The position numbers were made by a program, and so were the translations under genes. This document shows positions 45,488 to 52,693 of a stretch of DNA of 64,000 bases, one piece after another. Position 1 is the first letter of the stretch, and each line of letters begins with the position of its first letter. The DNA is taken from positions 1 through 64,000 of the forward strand of contig NZ_BAAADJ010000004.1 of NCBI RefSeq assembly GCF_039522365.1. The letters run 5' to 3'. This stretch comes from Bacillus carboniphilus (lineage in GTDB: Bacteria > Bacillota > Bacilli > Bacillales > JC228). The notes beneath the pieces are model-generated. The model was not told the origin of the DNA. It searched no databases and was given only the letters and a program-made list of their open reading frames with translations.

Positions 45488-46552
45488 TTATGCAAAATTA
45501 AAAGTAGATGTTGTTGATAATGATTTTACGAATTCCTTGAGTAGGTCTTTTGTTGCTTCGAGGTCCTTCATGTCCACTAACTCAACTGGAGAGTGTGCAT
45601 AGCGTGAAGGTACCGAAAGAACTCCAGTTGGCACACCTTTTTGACTAAAAGCCACCGCTCCCCCATCTGTTCCAATTCCAGGGAACACTTCCATTTGGTA
45701 AGGAATGTTCTTTTCTTTGGCTGTTTCGACTAAGGCATCCTTCACTTTGTAGTGTGTGATTAAGCTGAAGTCCATGACCTTAATGCCTACTCCCGCTCCA
45801 ATTTGTAGACTTTGGTCCATCGTTTCTTCTGGCGTGTCACTGACAGCTGTTGTATCCACCGCGATGGCAACATCAGCGTGCAGGTTTTGTGATGCAGTCT
45901 TGGCTCCGCGGAGGCCGACTTCCTCTTGGACTGCGAATAGGAAAATAAGCTCTCCTGAGAAGTCTCGGTCTTGTAGTTCTTCGAGTGCTTGGATTAACAC
46001 AGCACATCCAGCTCGGTCATCGAGGGCTTTCCCGATTACACGACCTGTTTTTTCACTGCCTGCGTATTTGAGTTGTTTTTTCCATGTGATTGGTGTGCCG
46101 AGTTCAACGCCAAGTGCTTCGGCATCCTCTTTTGAAGCAGCACCGATATCTATGTAAAGTTGAGCGTGCTTTCTAACTTTAGAAGGGTCATCGAATTTTA
46201 CATAGTGAGCGGACATGGTTCCAATAACACCGTTGAGCTCCCCTTGTTTCGTTAAAACGGTAACCTCTTGTGCTAGAAGAATTCGGTCATCGTGCCCACC
46301 TAATTTTTCAAAGCGAAGAAGTCCGTTCGCTTCAATCTTTTTAACAATGAAGCCTACCTCATCAATATGAGCGGTTAATAGAGTAGCGGGTCCTTCTTCT
46401 TTCCCTTTTATACGAGCAATAACATTTCCGATTGGATCCACTTCAACGGAATCAGTTTTATCTGAGAGGTATTCTTTTAAAAATCTGGACACTGCTGCTT
46501 CATAGCCACAAGGTCCATGTAGTGATGTCAACGTTTCTAGCAATTTGAACAT
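45488..46552 (-). CDS. M42 family aminopeptidase (glutamyl/deblocking type), 354 aa
   Basis: Di-zinc metallopeptidase of family M42: LHGPCGYEAAVSRFLKEYL, metal ligand His in LLTAHIDEVGF, Asp in GKALDDRAGCAVLI, the catalytic Glu pair in FAVQEEVGLRGA, AVDTT, and the last His in PSRYAHSPVELVD. Usually forms tetrahedral dodecamers in the cytoplasm. The open frame continues to 46846 but that extension overlaps the divergent amidohydrolase; ATG at 46552 has AGGAGGGAA upstream and gives the normal family length. Confidence 0.92.
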   Translation of the reverse strand: MFKLLETLTSLHGPCGYEAAVSRFLKEYLSDKTDSVEVDPIGNVIARIKGKEEGPATLLTAHIDEVGFIVKKIEANGLLRFEKLGGHDDRILLAQEVTVLTKQGELNGVIGTMSAHYVKFDDPSKVRKHAQLYIDIGAASKEDAEALGVELGTPITWKKQLKYAGSEKTGRVIGKALDDRAGCAVLIQALEELQDRDFSGELIFLFAVQEEVGLRGAKTASQNLHADVAIAVDTTAVSDTPEETMDQSLQIGAGVGIKVMDFSLITHYKVKDALVETAKEKNIPYQMEVFPGIGTDGGAVAFSQKGVPTGVLSVPSRYAHSPVELVDMKDLEATKDLLKEFVKSLSTTSTFNFA

Positions 46553-46691
46553 AGGATTCCCTCCTGATTTGTTTTGGGACTCAGCTTCGATTTTAGTAGA
46601 TTCATTTCGATTTTCGAAGTTTTGTAGTATAGTATATATAAGAGTTTTTGCAAATGCAAGAATATTTAGTAGCTTAAAAGGGGGATTACAT

Positions 46692-47840
46692 ATGTTAGCT
46701 ATAACAAACGCAACCGGTTTTAAAGGGGATGGAACGAAGCTTGAAAATGTAACCATTCTCGTGAAGGAAGGAAAAATTACTGAAGTTGGGCCCCAAGTTG
46801 CGGTGCCTGAAGGGTATGAAGTGGTTGATGCCAAGGGTAAAATCATTACGCCTGGTTTGATTGATGTACATACACATTTAGGGGTTCATGAAGAAGGCGT
46901 GGGTTCTGAAGGTCGCGATTTCAATGAAACATCCAGTGCTTCTACTCCACAAATTCGTGCTCTTGATGGAATTAACCCTGAAGAAAGTGGCTTTGACGAT
47001 GCTCGCCGTTTCGGTGTGACTACGGTTCAAATTATGCCTGGAAGTGCCAATGTAATCGGTGGCGAAATGCTTGTGTTGAAGACGGTTGGGCATATTGTGG
47101 ACGAGATGGTGGTGCGTGAACCATCTGGTTTGAAGGCGGCACTTGGTGAAAATCCGAAGCGCGTTCACGGACCTAAAGGGCGACTTGCGGTAACTCGTAT
47201 GGGTGTTGCGGCTGAGATGCGTGAGAAGTTTATTAAAGCGCAGAATTATATGAAGAAGTTGGAGAAGAATGAAGATACTGAGCGTGATCTAGGATTGGAA
47301 AATATCGTGAAGGTGTTAAAGCGTGAGATTCCTTTACGTGTGCATGCTCACCGTGCGGATGATATCTTGACGATTCTTCGATTGAAAAAGGAGTTTGGTT
47401 TTGATTTAACGATTGAGCATTGTACTGAGGGGCATCACATTGCGGATTACATTGCTAAGTTTGAAGATGTACGTGTGTCTGTTGGGCCTACGATGTCTAG
47501 TCGTTCGAAGGTGGAACTTGCGGATAAGGGCTGGCATACGCTGGGTGCATTGGCTGCTGCTGGAGTTCCGTTCTCTATTACGACGGACCACCCAGTTGTG
47601 GGAATCGAGCACTTGATGACTAGTGTGATTTTGGCTGTGAAGAATGGAATCAGTGAGGACTTGGCGTTACAGGCGGTTACGTTGAATGCTGCTCGTCATT
47701 TAGGGATTGAAGACCGCGTTGGTACGATTGAGGTTGGGAAGGATGCGGACTTTGCGATTTGGAATGGCGATCCGTTTGATTTGCGGAATCGTGTTGTGAA
47801 GACTTTTGTTAATGGCGCTGAGGTTTATGCGGAGTATTAA
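46692..47840 (+). CDS. Amidohydrolase (imidazolonepropionase-like), 382 aa
   Basis: Metal-dependent hydrolase of the amidohydrolase superfamily. TPGLIDVHTHLGVHEEG carries the HxH metal site; further ligands are in VHAHRADD, IEHCTEGHHIADY and SITTDHPVV (active-site Asp). C-terminal small beta domain includes GTIEVGKDADFAIWNGDPFD. Substrate is unknown; relatives cleave cyclic amides or dipeptides. It is divergent from the M42/M55 pair, so a shared role in peptide breakdown is possible. The frame is open from 46545, but AAGGGGG precedes ATG 46692. A 139-bp gap with likely divergent promoters lies between. Confidence 0.85.
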   Translation: MLAITNATGFKGDGTKLENVTILVKEGKITEVGPQVAVPEGYEVVDAKGKIITPGLIDVHTHLGVHEEGVGSEGRDFNETSSASTPQIRALDGINPEESGFDDARRFGVTTVQIMPGSANVIGGEMLVLKTVGHIVDEMVVREPSGLKAALGENPKRVHGPKGRLAVTRMGVAAEMREKFIKAQNYMKKLEKNEDTERDLGLENIVKVLKREIPLRVHAHRADDILTILRLKKEFGFDLTIEHCTEGHHIADYIAKFEDVRVSVGPTMSSRSKVELADKGWHTLGALAAAGVPFSITTDHPVVGIEHLMTSVILAVKNGISEDLALQAVTLNAARHLGIEDRVGTIEVGKDADFAIWNGDPFDLRNRVVKTFVNGAEVYAEY

Positions 47841-47859
47841 AGCCGGCATTTTGTAAAAT

Positions 47860-47896
47860 TGTAAGGGGGCTCCTGGGTGGGGAACCCCTTTTTGTG
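47860..47896 (+). terminator. Terminator of the amidohydrolase gene
   Basis: AAGGGG (47863) pairs with CCCCTT, inner TCC with GGA, followed by TTTTTG. The loop contains TCCTGGGTGGGGA, shared with the terminator at 52617. Confidence 0.8.
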
Positions 47897-47937
47897 TGGT
47901 AGTTCTATTATTAAGTGGCATTGTAAAGAGGAAGCGT

Positions 47938-48102
47938 TTTTACTTGCTGATTGCACACTGTTACTTTCTGGTCCCACCCTGATACTTGCCGGTTGTACTC
48001 TTTTACTTTCCGGTCCCACCCTGATACTTGCCGGTTGTACTCTTTTACTTTCCGGTTCCACTCTGTTACTTGCCGGTTGCACCTTTTTACTTTCCGGTCC
48101 TT
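47938..48102. repeat. 21-bp tandem repeat array A, about 8 units alternating in two types
   Basis: Units begin at 47938 and every 21 bp to 48085. Two unit types alternate: TTTTACTTTCCGGTCCCACC-like and TGATACTTGCCGGTTGTACT-like, giving a 42-bp higher-order period. The shared core is ACTT-x-CCGGT. The last unit overlaps the end of the NERD gene and supplies its stop codon. Confidence 0.9.
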
Positions 48103-49058
48103 AATTGGTTAAAGTAAATTCTGTTTTTATATTTCCCCTTATACGAGAGTTTCATAGAATTTAATATAGTATAAGCTGTTTTTATAGAGCTAATCTTTAA
48201 AAAATCTCTACATTCCTTATTGGATATCTCTCTTTTTATAAGTAGAAAGTAATCTTGGATTGCAGCTTTATGTGCATCAAAAGAAGTTGCGCCACAAAAT
48301 GGACAGGTCCATTTCCTATTAGTCCTACCCATTCCAAATCTTTTACATTTTTCACACTGGATTCCTTTAATGAGGTCCTTGGGGTCATATTTATATGTTT
48401 TTTGTGGGTCAATAATAAGAGGATTATGGTGCTTTAATAATTTCGTAGACAGTCGATGAAGAGCATCATTTGAAATAAGTGGCTTTTTGTAATGTTGCAT
48501 GATTTCGTCTATTTTCTCCTCAAGAGAATACGCATGTAGAATGTACTTTTGATACAACGGACCCGATTTAGGATCGATGAACGTACCCGAATCCCCCATT
48601 ACAACTAGATACTCAATTGGGATGTTAGGTTGCCTTTTTTCTTGAAGCCATTTTATTAACTGCCGGCTTTGTCGTTTAACTTGCTGCAGTGGGTCCTCTA
48701 ACACTTCCCTTTTCTCCTCATCGGACCAAATCAATTGATTATAAACATCATCAAAATACAGACTGCCTTTTCGATTTTTAACTTCAATTAACAGGATTAA
48801 GTTTCGGGAAATGAGTAAGGTGTCAATTTGGAAGGGTTTGTGGTCCACAATCAATCGGATTCCGCGGAAGATGTGGAATTGCGACTCAGGGAGGTAACTG
48901 AGGTAATAATCTACGTTTTCTTCACCAACAAGTCCTTTTTTTCTTTGATTGTATTCTTTTTGTAACGAGGGGTGAAGGGGATGATTTTTGGGAAGTCTCC
49001 TTGTCAGTGCCTCAATTATAGACATTTGAATTGGTTTTTCTCTTGGTAATATGAACAT
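48087..49058 (-). CDS. NERD domain (nuclease-related) protein with C-terminal zinc ribbon, 323 aa
   Basis: NERD domain at about residues 35-150: GLVGEENVDYYLSYL, FHIFRGIRLIVDHKPFQIDTLLISRNLILLIEVKNRKGSLYF; the D-T-L and E-V-K residues match the PD-(D/E)xK-like nuclease core. The C-terminal region has paired cysteines CEKCKRF and CPFCGATSF, a zinc ribbon, followed by a helical end. NERD proteins are proposed nucleases; activity is inferred. GGAGAG precedes ATG 49058. The gene is bracketed by two related 21-bp repeat arrays and its last codons (LRTGK-stop) lie inside the left array. Confidence 0.85.
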   Translation of the reverse strand: MFILPREKPIQMSIIEALTRRLPKNHPLHPSLQKEYNQRKKGLVGEENVDYYLSYLPESQFHIFRGIRLIVDHKPFQIDTLLISRNLILLIEVKNRKGSLYFDDVYNQLIWSDEEKREVLEDPLQQVKRQSRQLIKWLQEKRQPNIPIEYLVVMGDSGTFIDPKSGPLYQKYILHAYSLEEKIDEIMQHYKKPLISNDALHRLSTKLLKHHNPLIIDPQKTYKYDPKDLIKGIQCEKCKRFGMGRTNRKWTCPFCGATSFDAHKAAIQDYFLLIKREISNKECRDFLKISSIKTAYTILNSMKLSYKGKYKNRIYFNQLRTGK

Positions 49059-49187
49059 TACATCACTCTCCTTTTAGTTTTATTTCTATTTCTCGTTTAA
49101 AAGTCCTGCTTTGTTTTTTGTTGGGTGGATTTTTATTAATTTGATTTTTGGGACTGCTCTTTTTACTTTATTTAGATGGTTTCATGG

Positions 49188-49608
49188 TTTTACCTGCTGG
49201 TTATTGAGACTTACTGGCTGGTTCCTTGATTTTACTTTCCGGTCTGCGCCATTTATTTTCCGGTGGCATCCCTTTATTTTCCGGTGGCACACCTTTTCTT
49301 TCCGGTCGCACCCTTTTACTTTCCGGTCGCTCCTCCCTTACTTTCCGGTCGCAACCATTTACTTTCCGGTCGCAACCCCTTGTTTTCCGGTCGCAACCCT
49401 TTACTTTCCGGTCGCAACCCCTTACTTTCCGGTCGCAACCCCTTACTTTCCGGTCGCACCACCTTGCTTTCCGGTCGCACCACCTTACTTTCAGGTCGCA
49501 CCCCTTACTTTCCGGTCTCACCACTTTACTTTCCGGTCGCACCACTTTACTTTCCGGCCGCCCCCCCCCTTACTTTCCGGTCGCAACCCCTTACTTTCCG
49601 GTCGCACA
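49188..49608. repeat. 21-bp tandem repeat array B, 20 units
   Basis: Unit starts at 49188, 49209, 49230 and so on in exact 21-bp steps to 49503, then one 20-bp and one longer unit with a C-run (about 49559-49569), ending 49608. Core ACTTTCCGGTCGCA is nearly invariant in the middle; the two leftmost units are degenerate. Same core and same orientation as array A. Because 21 is a multiple of three, long stop-free frames appear on both strands, but none has a ribosome binding site. Confidence 0.92.
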
Positions 49609-49624
49609 CCACCTATAAATCCCC

Positions 49625-49655
49625 AAAACAAAAACCCCCACTCAGGGGGTTTTAA
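49625..49655 (-). terminator. Terminator of the GDSL-SLH gene
   Basis: AAAACCCCC pairs with GGGGGTTTT around ACTCA; it overlaps the stop codon at 49652 and is followed by TTTTTGTTTTG on the minus strand. Confidence 0.8.
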
Positions 49656-50944
49656 CTAGCCGCCATTAACTCCACTTTTACATCCAAGAAAACACGATAC
49701 ACCACCGCCGCAAACTGCGCTCTGGTAGTACCATCATTCACACCAAAACTTCCATTCGTATATCCACTCACATACCCGTTAGAAGCTAAACTCTGGATGT
49801 ACAACTCCGCCCAGTAACCGGCTTTTACATCAGTAAAACTAACCAGTTTTTCACCTGGTTGTACCTGGAATGCTTTCGCAATAACTATAGCCAGCTGTGC
49901 TCTTGTTAGTGGCGCATCCGGGTTGAAGTTTGCTGCTTTACTGAAAACTCCCGCTTCCACTAGTTTGGCGATAGCCATATAGTTTGGATGGTCTTGCGGA
50001 ACATCTTTGAAACCGGGATCTGCCGGAATATTTTTCGTCATTGGAATCATTCCATATAGATAGGATGCTGCTTCCGCTCTTGTGATGACTTGGTTTGGCA
50101 GGAATTCTGTGTCTGTTGCACCAGTCATTAACTCCAGATCAACCAAGTGTTGGATTGCTTCTTCTGCCCAGTGGCCAGAGATATCTTCATATACCACTTT
50201 ACCGTCATACGCTGTAAAGAAGGCTTCTGTCATTTTCTTGTAGCCGTCTTCGTTCGGGTGCACATTTTGAGGGTTTGGCATGTATGCCGCTGAATCAAAA
50301 CCTATTAAACTTGTAACGGAGAAGGTTTTTCCACCCGCTAACTCGCCTGCCATATGGATAGTAGAATTCATTTGCTCAAACATGAGTGCTACCGTTTCAA
50401 GTGCCTGCCCTTCTAAATAAGGGAATGGAAACACATAGTCAGAGACATAGACCTCTGCAGCAGGGTTGATCGTTTTAATCGTCCCAACGATTTTTGCGAT
50501 GTTTTCCCCTGTCGTTGTTAGTGCTGCTGTTGCTTCTTCCAAGTCAAAGGAAACAGTACCTGCTTCCGCATCGATTTTTGCAATTTTTAACAAGTCGTTT
50601 GCTCCTGCAGAGATGGTAACGAGTTCTGCTTCTGCTAGAGCCGCTTGCAATTCAGGCTTACTTAAATCTGCTAAAACTTGAGTTGTATTGTATCCAGGAA
50701 CCGCGAATTCTTTATGGAACTCGACAACCTTCCCTCTACTTTCTAGCTCTTGTTTTACAAAGTCTGCGTATCCCAGACCTAATTCGTTGTAAGGTGTAAC
50801 CCCAGCTGCTATGGAATCCCCTAAAGCGACATACGTAATCGCCTCCGCTTTAGTTGTTTCTTCAGTTGCGGCAGCTGTTACAGCTGTACTTAAAAATAAC
50901 AAGATTGCAATGAAGCTGTACAAACTCTTTTTGAAAAACTTCAT
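49652..50944 (-). CDS. SLH-anchored SGNH/GDSL-family esterase, 430 aa
   Basis: Signal peptide (FIAILLFLSTAVTAAA), GDSL/SGNH hydrolase domain (about residues 35-240) with block I YVALGDSIAAG (Ser), block III SAGANDL (Asn) and block V HPNEDGY (Asp-x-x-His type His), then three SLH motifs (about 250-425; FLPNQVITRAEAASYL, FNPDAPLTRAQLAIVI, FGVNDGTTRAQFAAVV). It probably removes acyl groups, such as O-acetyls of wall polymers, or acts on lipids, at the cell surface. AGAGGAGAG precedes ATG 50944. Confidence 0.9.
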   Translation of the reverse strand: MKFFKKSLYSFIAILLFLSTAVTAAATEETTKAEAITYVALGDSIAAGVTPYNELGLGYADFVKQELESRGKVVEFHKEFAVPGYNTTQVLADLSKPELQAALAEAELVTISAGANDLLKIAKIDAEAGTVSFDLEEATAALTTTGENIAKIVGTIKTINPAAEVYVSDYVFPFPYLEGQALETVALMFEQMNSTIHMAGELAGGKTFSVTSLIGFDSAAYMPNPQNVHPNEDGYKKMTEAFFTAYDGKVVYEDISGHWAEEAIQHLVDLELMTGATDTEFLPNQVITRAEAASYLYGMIPMTKNIPADPGFKDVPQDHPNYMAIAKLVEAGVFSKAANFNPDAPLTRAQLAIVIAKAFQVQPGEKLVSFTDVKAGYWAELYIQSLASNGYVSGYTNGSFGVNDGTTRAQFAAVVYRVFLDVKVELMAAS

Positions 50945-51034
50945 CCAGTGTCCACTCTCCTCTTTGAATCTCTTAGTCTATGACTTTATCTCTATATGGA
51001 TTCGAGGAGTAGGTAGATTTTTCCTTCTTTTTCA

Positions 51035-52120
51035 TTAACTTGCCTTTAATGACTTCTTTTTATGCAATTTCCGGTCCACCATCCACCATTTCATAAACGG
51101 TGTCACCACGAGAAGAATCGTAAAGATCCGGAATAAATGAAAACTGGTTACCGTTGCAACATCTGCATTGACGGCTAGTGCTGTAACGGCCATTTCAGCG
51201 ACCCCACCAGGAGCCGTACTTAGGAACATATCATTAAATGGTAATTTGAAAATGGCATATAATCCTTCTGCCAGTAAAATACAAAAGGCGATGAGACACA
51301 GGTTTGAGACAAAAACGATGGAGAGCATTTTCAGAGTGAATTGTTCTTTGTTTATTTTCATTCTCACCCCTAAATGAGCTCCGAATAAAAGTTGGGCACC
51401 ATCAATCCAGCTTGGTGGCAGGATTGGCTGGGGATAGCCTATTACATTCAGTGTACTGACAAATAAAATCGGCACTAATAAATAGGGAATGGGCATTTTG
51501 ATTTTACTTGCACCCCAGATGAGAAGTGGCATTGCAATCAGCATCCACAGTAATGCAGTTGTATCAATCTGTGGTAGTAGGAATGAATCTGCTGCGGCTG
51601 CCACCGGTGCAACCTGACTTTCTTTTACTACGACATGAAGAACCAAAAATGGAACGACTGTAATCACCATCATGATACGAATCGTTTGCATGAAAGCGAC
51701 CACAGCCTCGTCGGCATCCTTCATTTCTTCACTAAGAATAACCATTTGAGACAACCCACCAGGGAAGCTCCCTAACAGTGCCGTACTGTAGCTTATGTTG
51801 GTCCATTTTTTTAACAAATAAGAGGTTCCAATGGAAAAACCAATGACGAACACAGTGGATAAAAGCATAATGGGCAACTGTGTCACCATTAAGGTGGCAG
51901 CATCTTTTGTAAAAGAACTTCCCAACTGCACACCCAGTACAACGAGTCCAATGTTTCGCAAAAAAGTCGGCCAGTATAAAGGCCCTTTATAATAGGATTT
52001 GAATAGTAACAGTCCGAAAAGAGGCCCTAACAACCACGGGAGAAACATCCCCACGGTGTCTAGAATAAAACCTGCTAGTATGGCAATGGCACTTGTTGTA
52101 AGAAACGGTTTGATTGGCAT
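51035..52120 (-). CDS. AbrB-family (AmoA-like) membrane protein, 361 aa
   Basis: Integral membrane protein with two repeats of about five hydrophobic segments, each ending in a characteristic Gly/Pro motif: GSFPGGLSQMVILSEEM and STAPGGVAEMAVTALAV. This duplication is the mark of the AbrB membrane family (not the AbrB transition-state DNA-binding protein). Function is uncertain; some relatives are called ammonia monooxygenase by misannotation. I use ATG 52120, 9 nt after GAGG; an earlier ATG or TTG (52135) is possible. No obvious terminator before the GDSL-SLH gene, 90 bp away. Confidence 0.8.
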   Translation of the reverse strand: MPIKPFLTTSAIAILAGFILDTVGMFLPWLLGPLFGLLLFKSYYKGPLYWPTFLRNIGLVVLGVQLGSSFTKDAATLMVTQLPIMLLSTVFVIGFSIGTSYLLKKWTNISYSTALLGSFPGGLSQMVILSEEMKDADEAVVAFMQTIRIMMVITVVPFLVLHVVVKESQVAPVAAAADSFLLPQIDTTALLWMLIAMPLLIWGASKIKMPIPYLLVPILFVSTLNVIGYPQPILPPSWIDGAQLLFGAHLGVRMKINKEQFTLKMLSIVFVSNLCLIAFCILLAEGLYAIFKLPFNDMFLSTAPGGVAEMAVTALAVNADVATVTSFHLFRIFTILLVVTPFMKWWMVDRKLHKKKSLKAS

Positions 52121-52285
52121 GATCGACATCCTCAAAAAAATTTAGATTTCCGAAATATCTTCTACTATTCTATCACAATCCTGTTCCGAAAATGAATGGA
52201 CCCTTTTTATTCATATAGAGGAAGGTTTTGCATAAACTTGCATTAAGTCCTCCCTTTCCTTTTCTGGAAAATTTTATTTATAAAT

Positions 52286-52312
52286 GTTTAATGAACAAGC
52301 AATAGGGGGTAC
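52286..52312 (+). promoter_or_regulatory. Candidate sigma-B promoter of the 71-aa gene
   Basis: GTTTAA at 52286-52291, 15-bp spacer, GGGTAC at 52307-52312, close to the sigma-B consensus GTTTAA-N12/15-GGGTAT. The ATG follows 28 bp later. Confidence 0.55.
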
Positions 52313-52340
52313 TGAGTATTAAAATAAAGGAGGGTATCTG

Positions 52341-52556
52341 ATGGAAAAATACTTATTTAAGAAAGTATTGAAGAAATCAAAAGGAATTCAAGTTCATCTA
52401 TTGGACAGGAAAGACGATTGTGTCAGAATTGTATATCTCGATCCTGATACGTTGTCCCCTCTAAAACATGAAAGTTGCCCGAAACGAATCCAGCGATTTT
52501 TAAGTAAGCAACACAGTATCATCTCTATGTGGCTCAGCAAATCCGTTGCTGTGTAG
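52341..52556 (+). CDS. Small hypothetical protein, 71 aa
   Basis: Basic small protein (MEKYLFKKVLKKSKGIQVHL...) without membrane segment or known motif. A strong AAAGGAGGG lies 7 nt before the ATG, a sigma-B-like promoter before that, and a good terminator 60 nt after the stop, so it is a complete monocistronic unit. The sigma-B-like promoter suggests a stress-response role. Function unknown. Confidence 0.7.
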   Translation: MEKYLFKKVLKKSKGIQVHLLDRKDDCVRIVYLDPDTLSPLKHESCPKRIQRFLSKQHSIISMWLSKSVAV

Positions 52557-52616
52557 ACCTTGCTTCGTCTAGAGTTTATTTGCCCGAACTTATTCTTACT
52601 TTTCATATGATACTTG

Positions 52617-52645
52617 GTCCTTCCTGGGTGGGGAGGATTTTTTTT
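52617..52645 (+). terminator. Terminator of the 71-aa gene
   Basis: TCCTTCC pairs with GGAGGA (one bulge) around TGGGTGG and is followed by eight T residues. Confidence 0.8.
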
Positions 52646-52654
52646 GTGGGGGGA

Positions 52655-52690
52655 TGACGAAAAAAAGCCCTCCATTGACTGAAGGGCTTC
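52655..52690 (-). terminator. Terminator of the mannoside operon
   Basis: Minus strand AAGCCCT / AGGGCTT around TCAGTCAATGG-type loop, followed by seven T residues. Confidence 0.88.
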
Positions 52691-52693
52691 ACA

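Noticed and set aside
46545-46691. N-terminal extension of the amidohydrolase
   Set aside because: It overlaps the M42 start region; AAGGGGG precedes ATG 46692, where family homology begins.
46553-46846. N-terminal extension of the M42 peptidase
   Set aside because: It overlaps the divergent amidohydrolase and its promoter gap; a strong binding site sits before ATG 46552.
47837-48082. 81-aa open frame across array A with VQPASIRVGPESK repeats
   Set aside because: Same cause as for array B, and it runs into the amidohydrolase terminator with no start signal.
49188-49608. CRISPR array
   Set aside because: Units are contiguous 21-mers without unique spacers, and no cas gene is nearby.
49201-49655. 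Overlapping long open frames on both strands in array B (heptad peptides like RPESKGL)
   Set aside because: The 21-bp period keeps several frames open at once; no ribosome binding site and no codon signature. Explained by the repeats.
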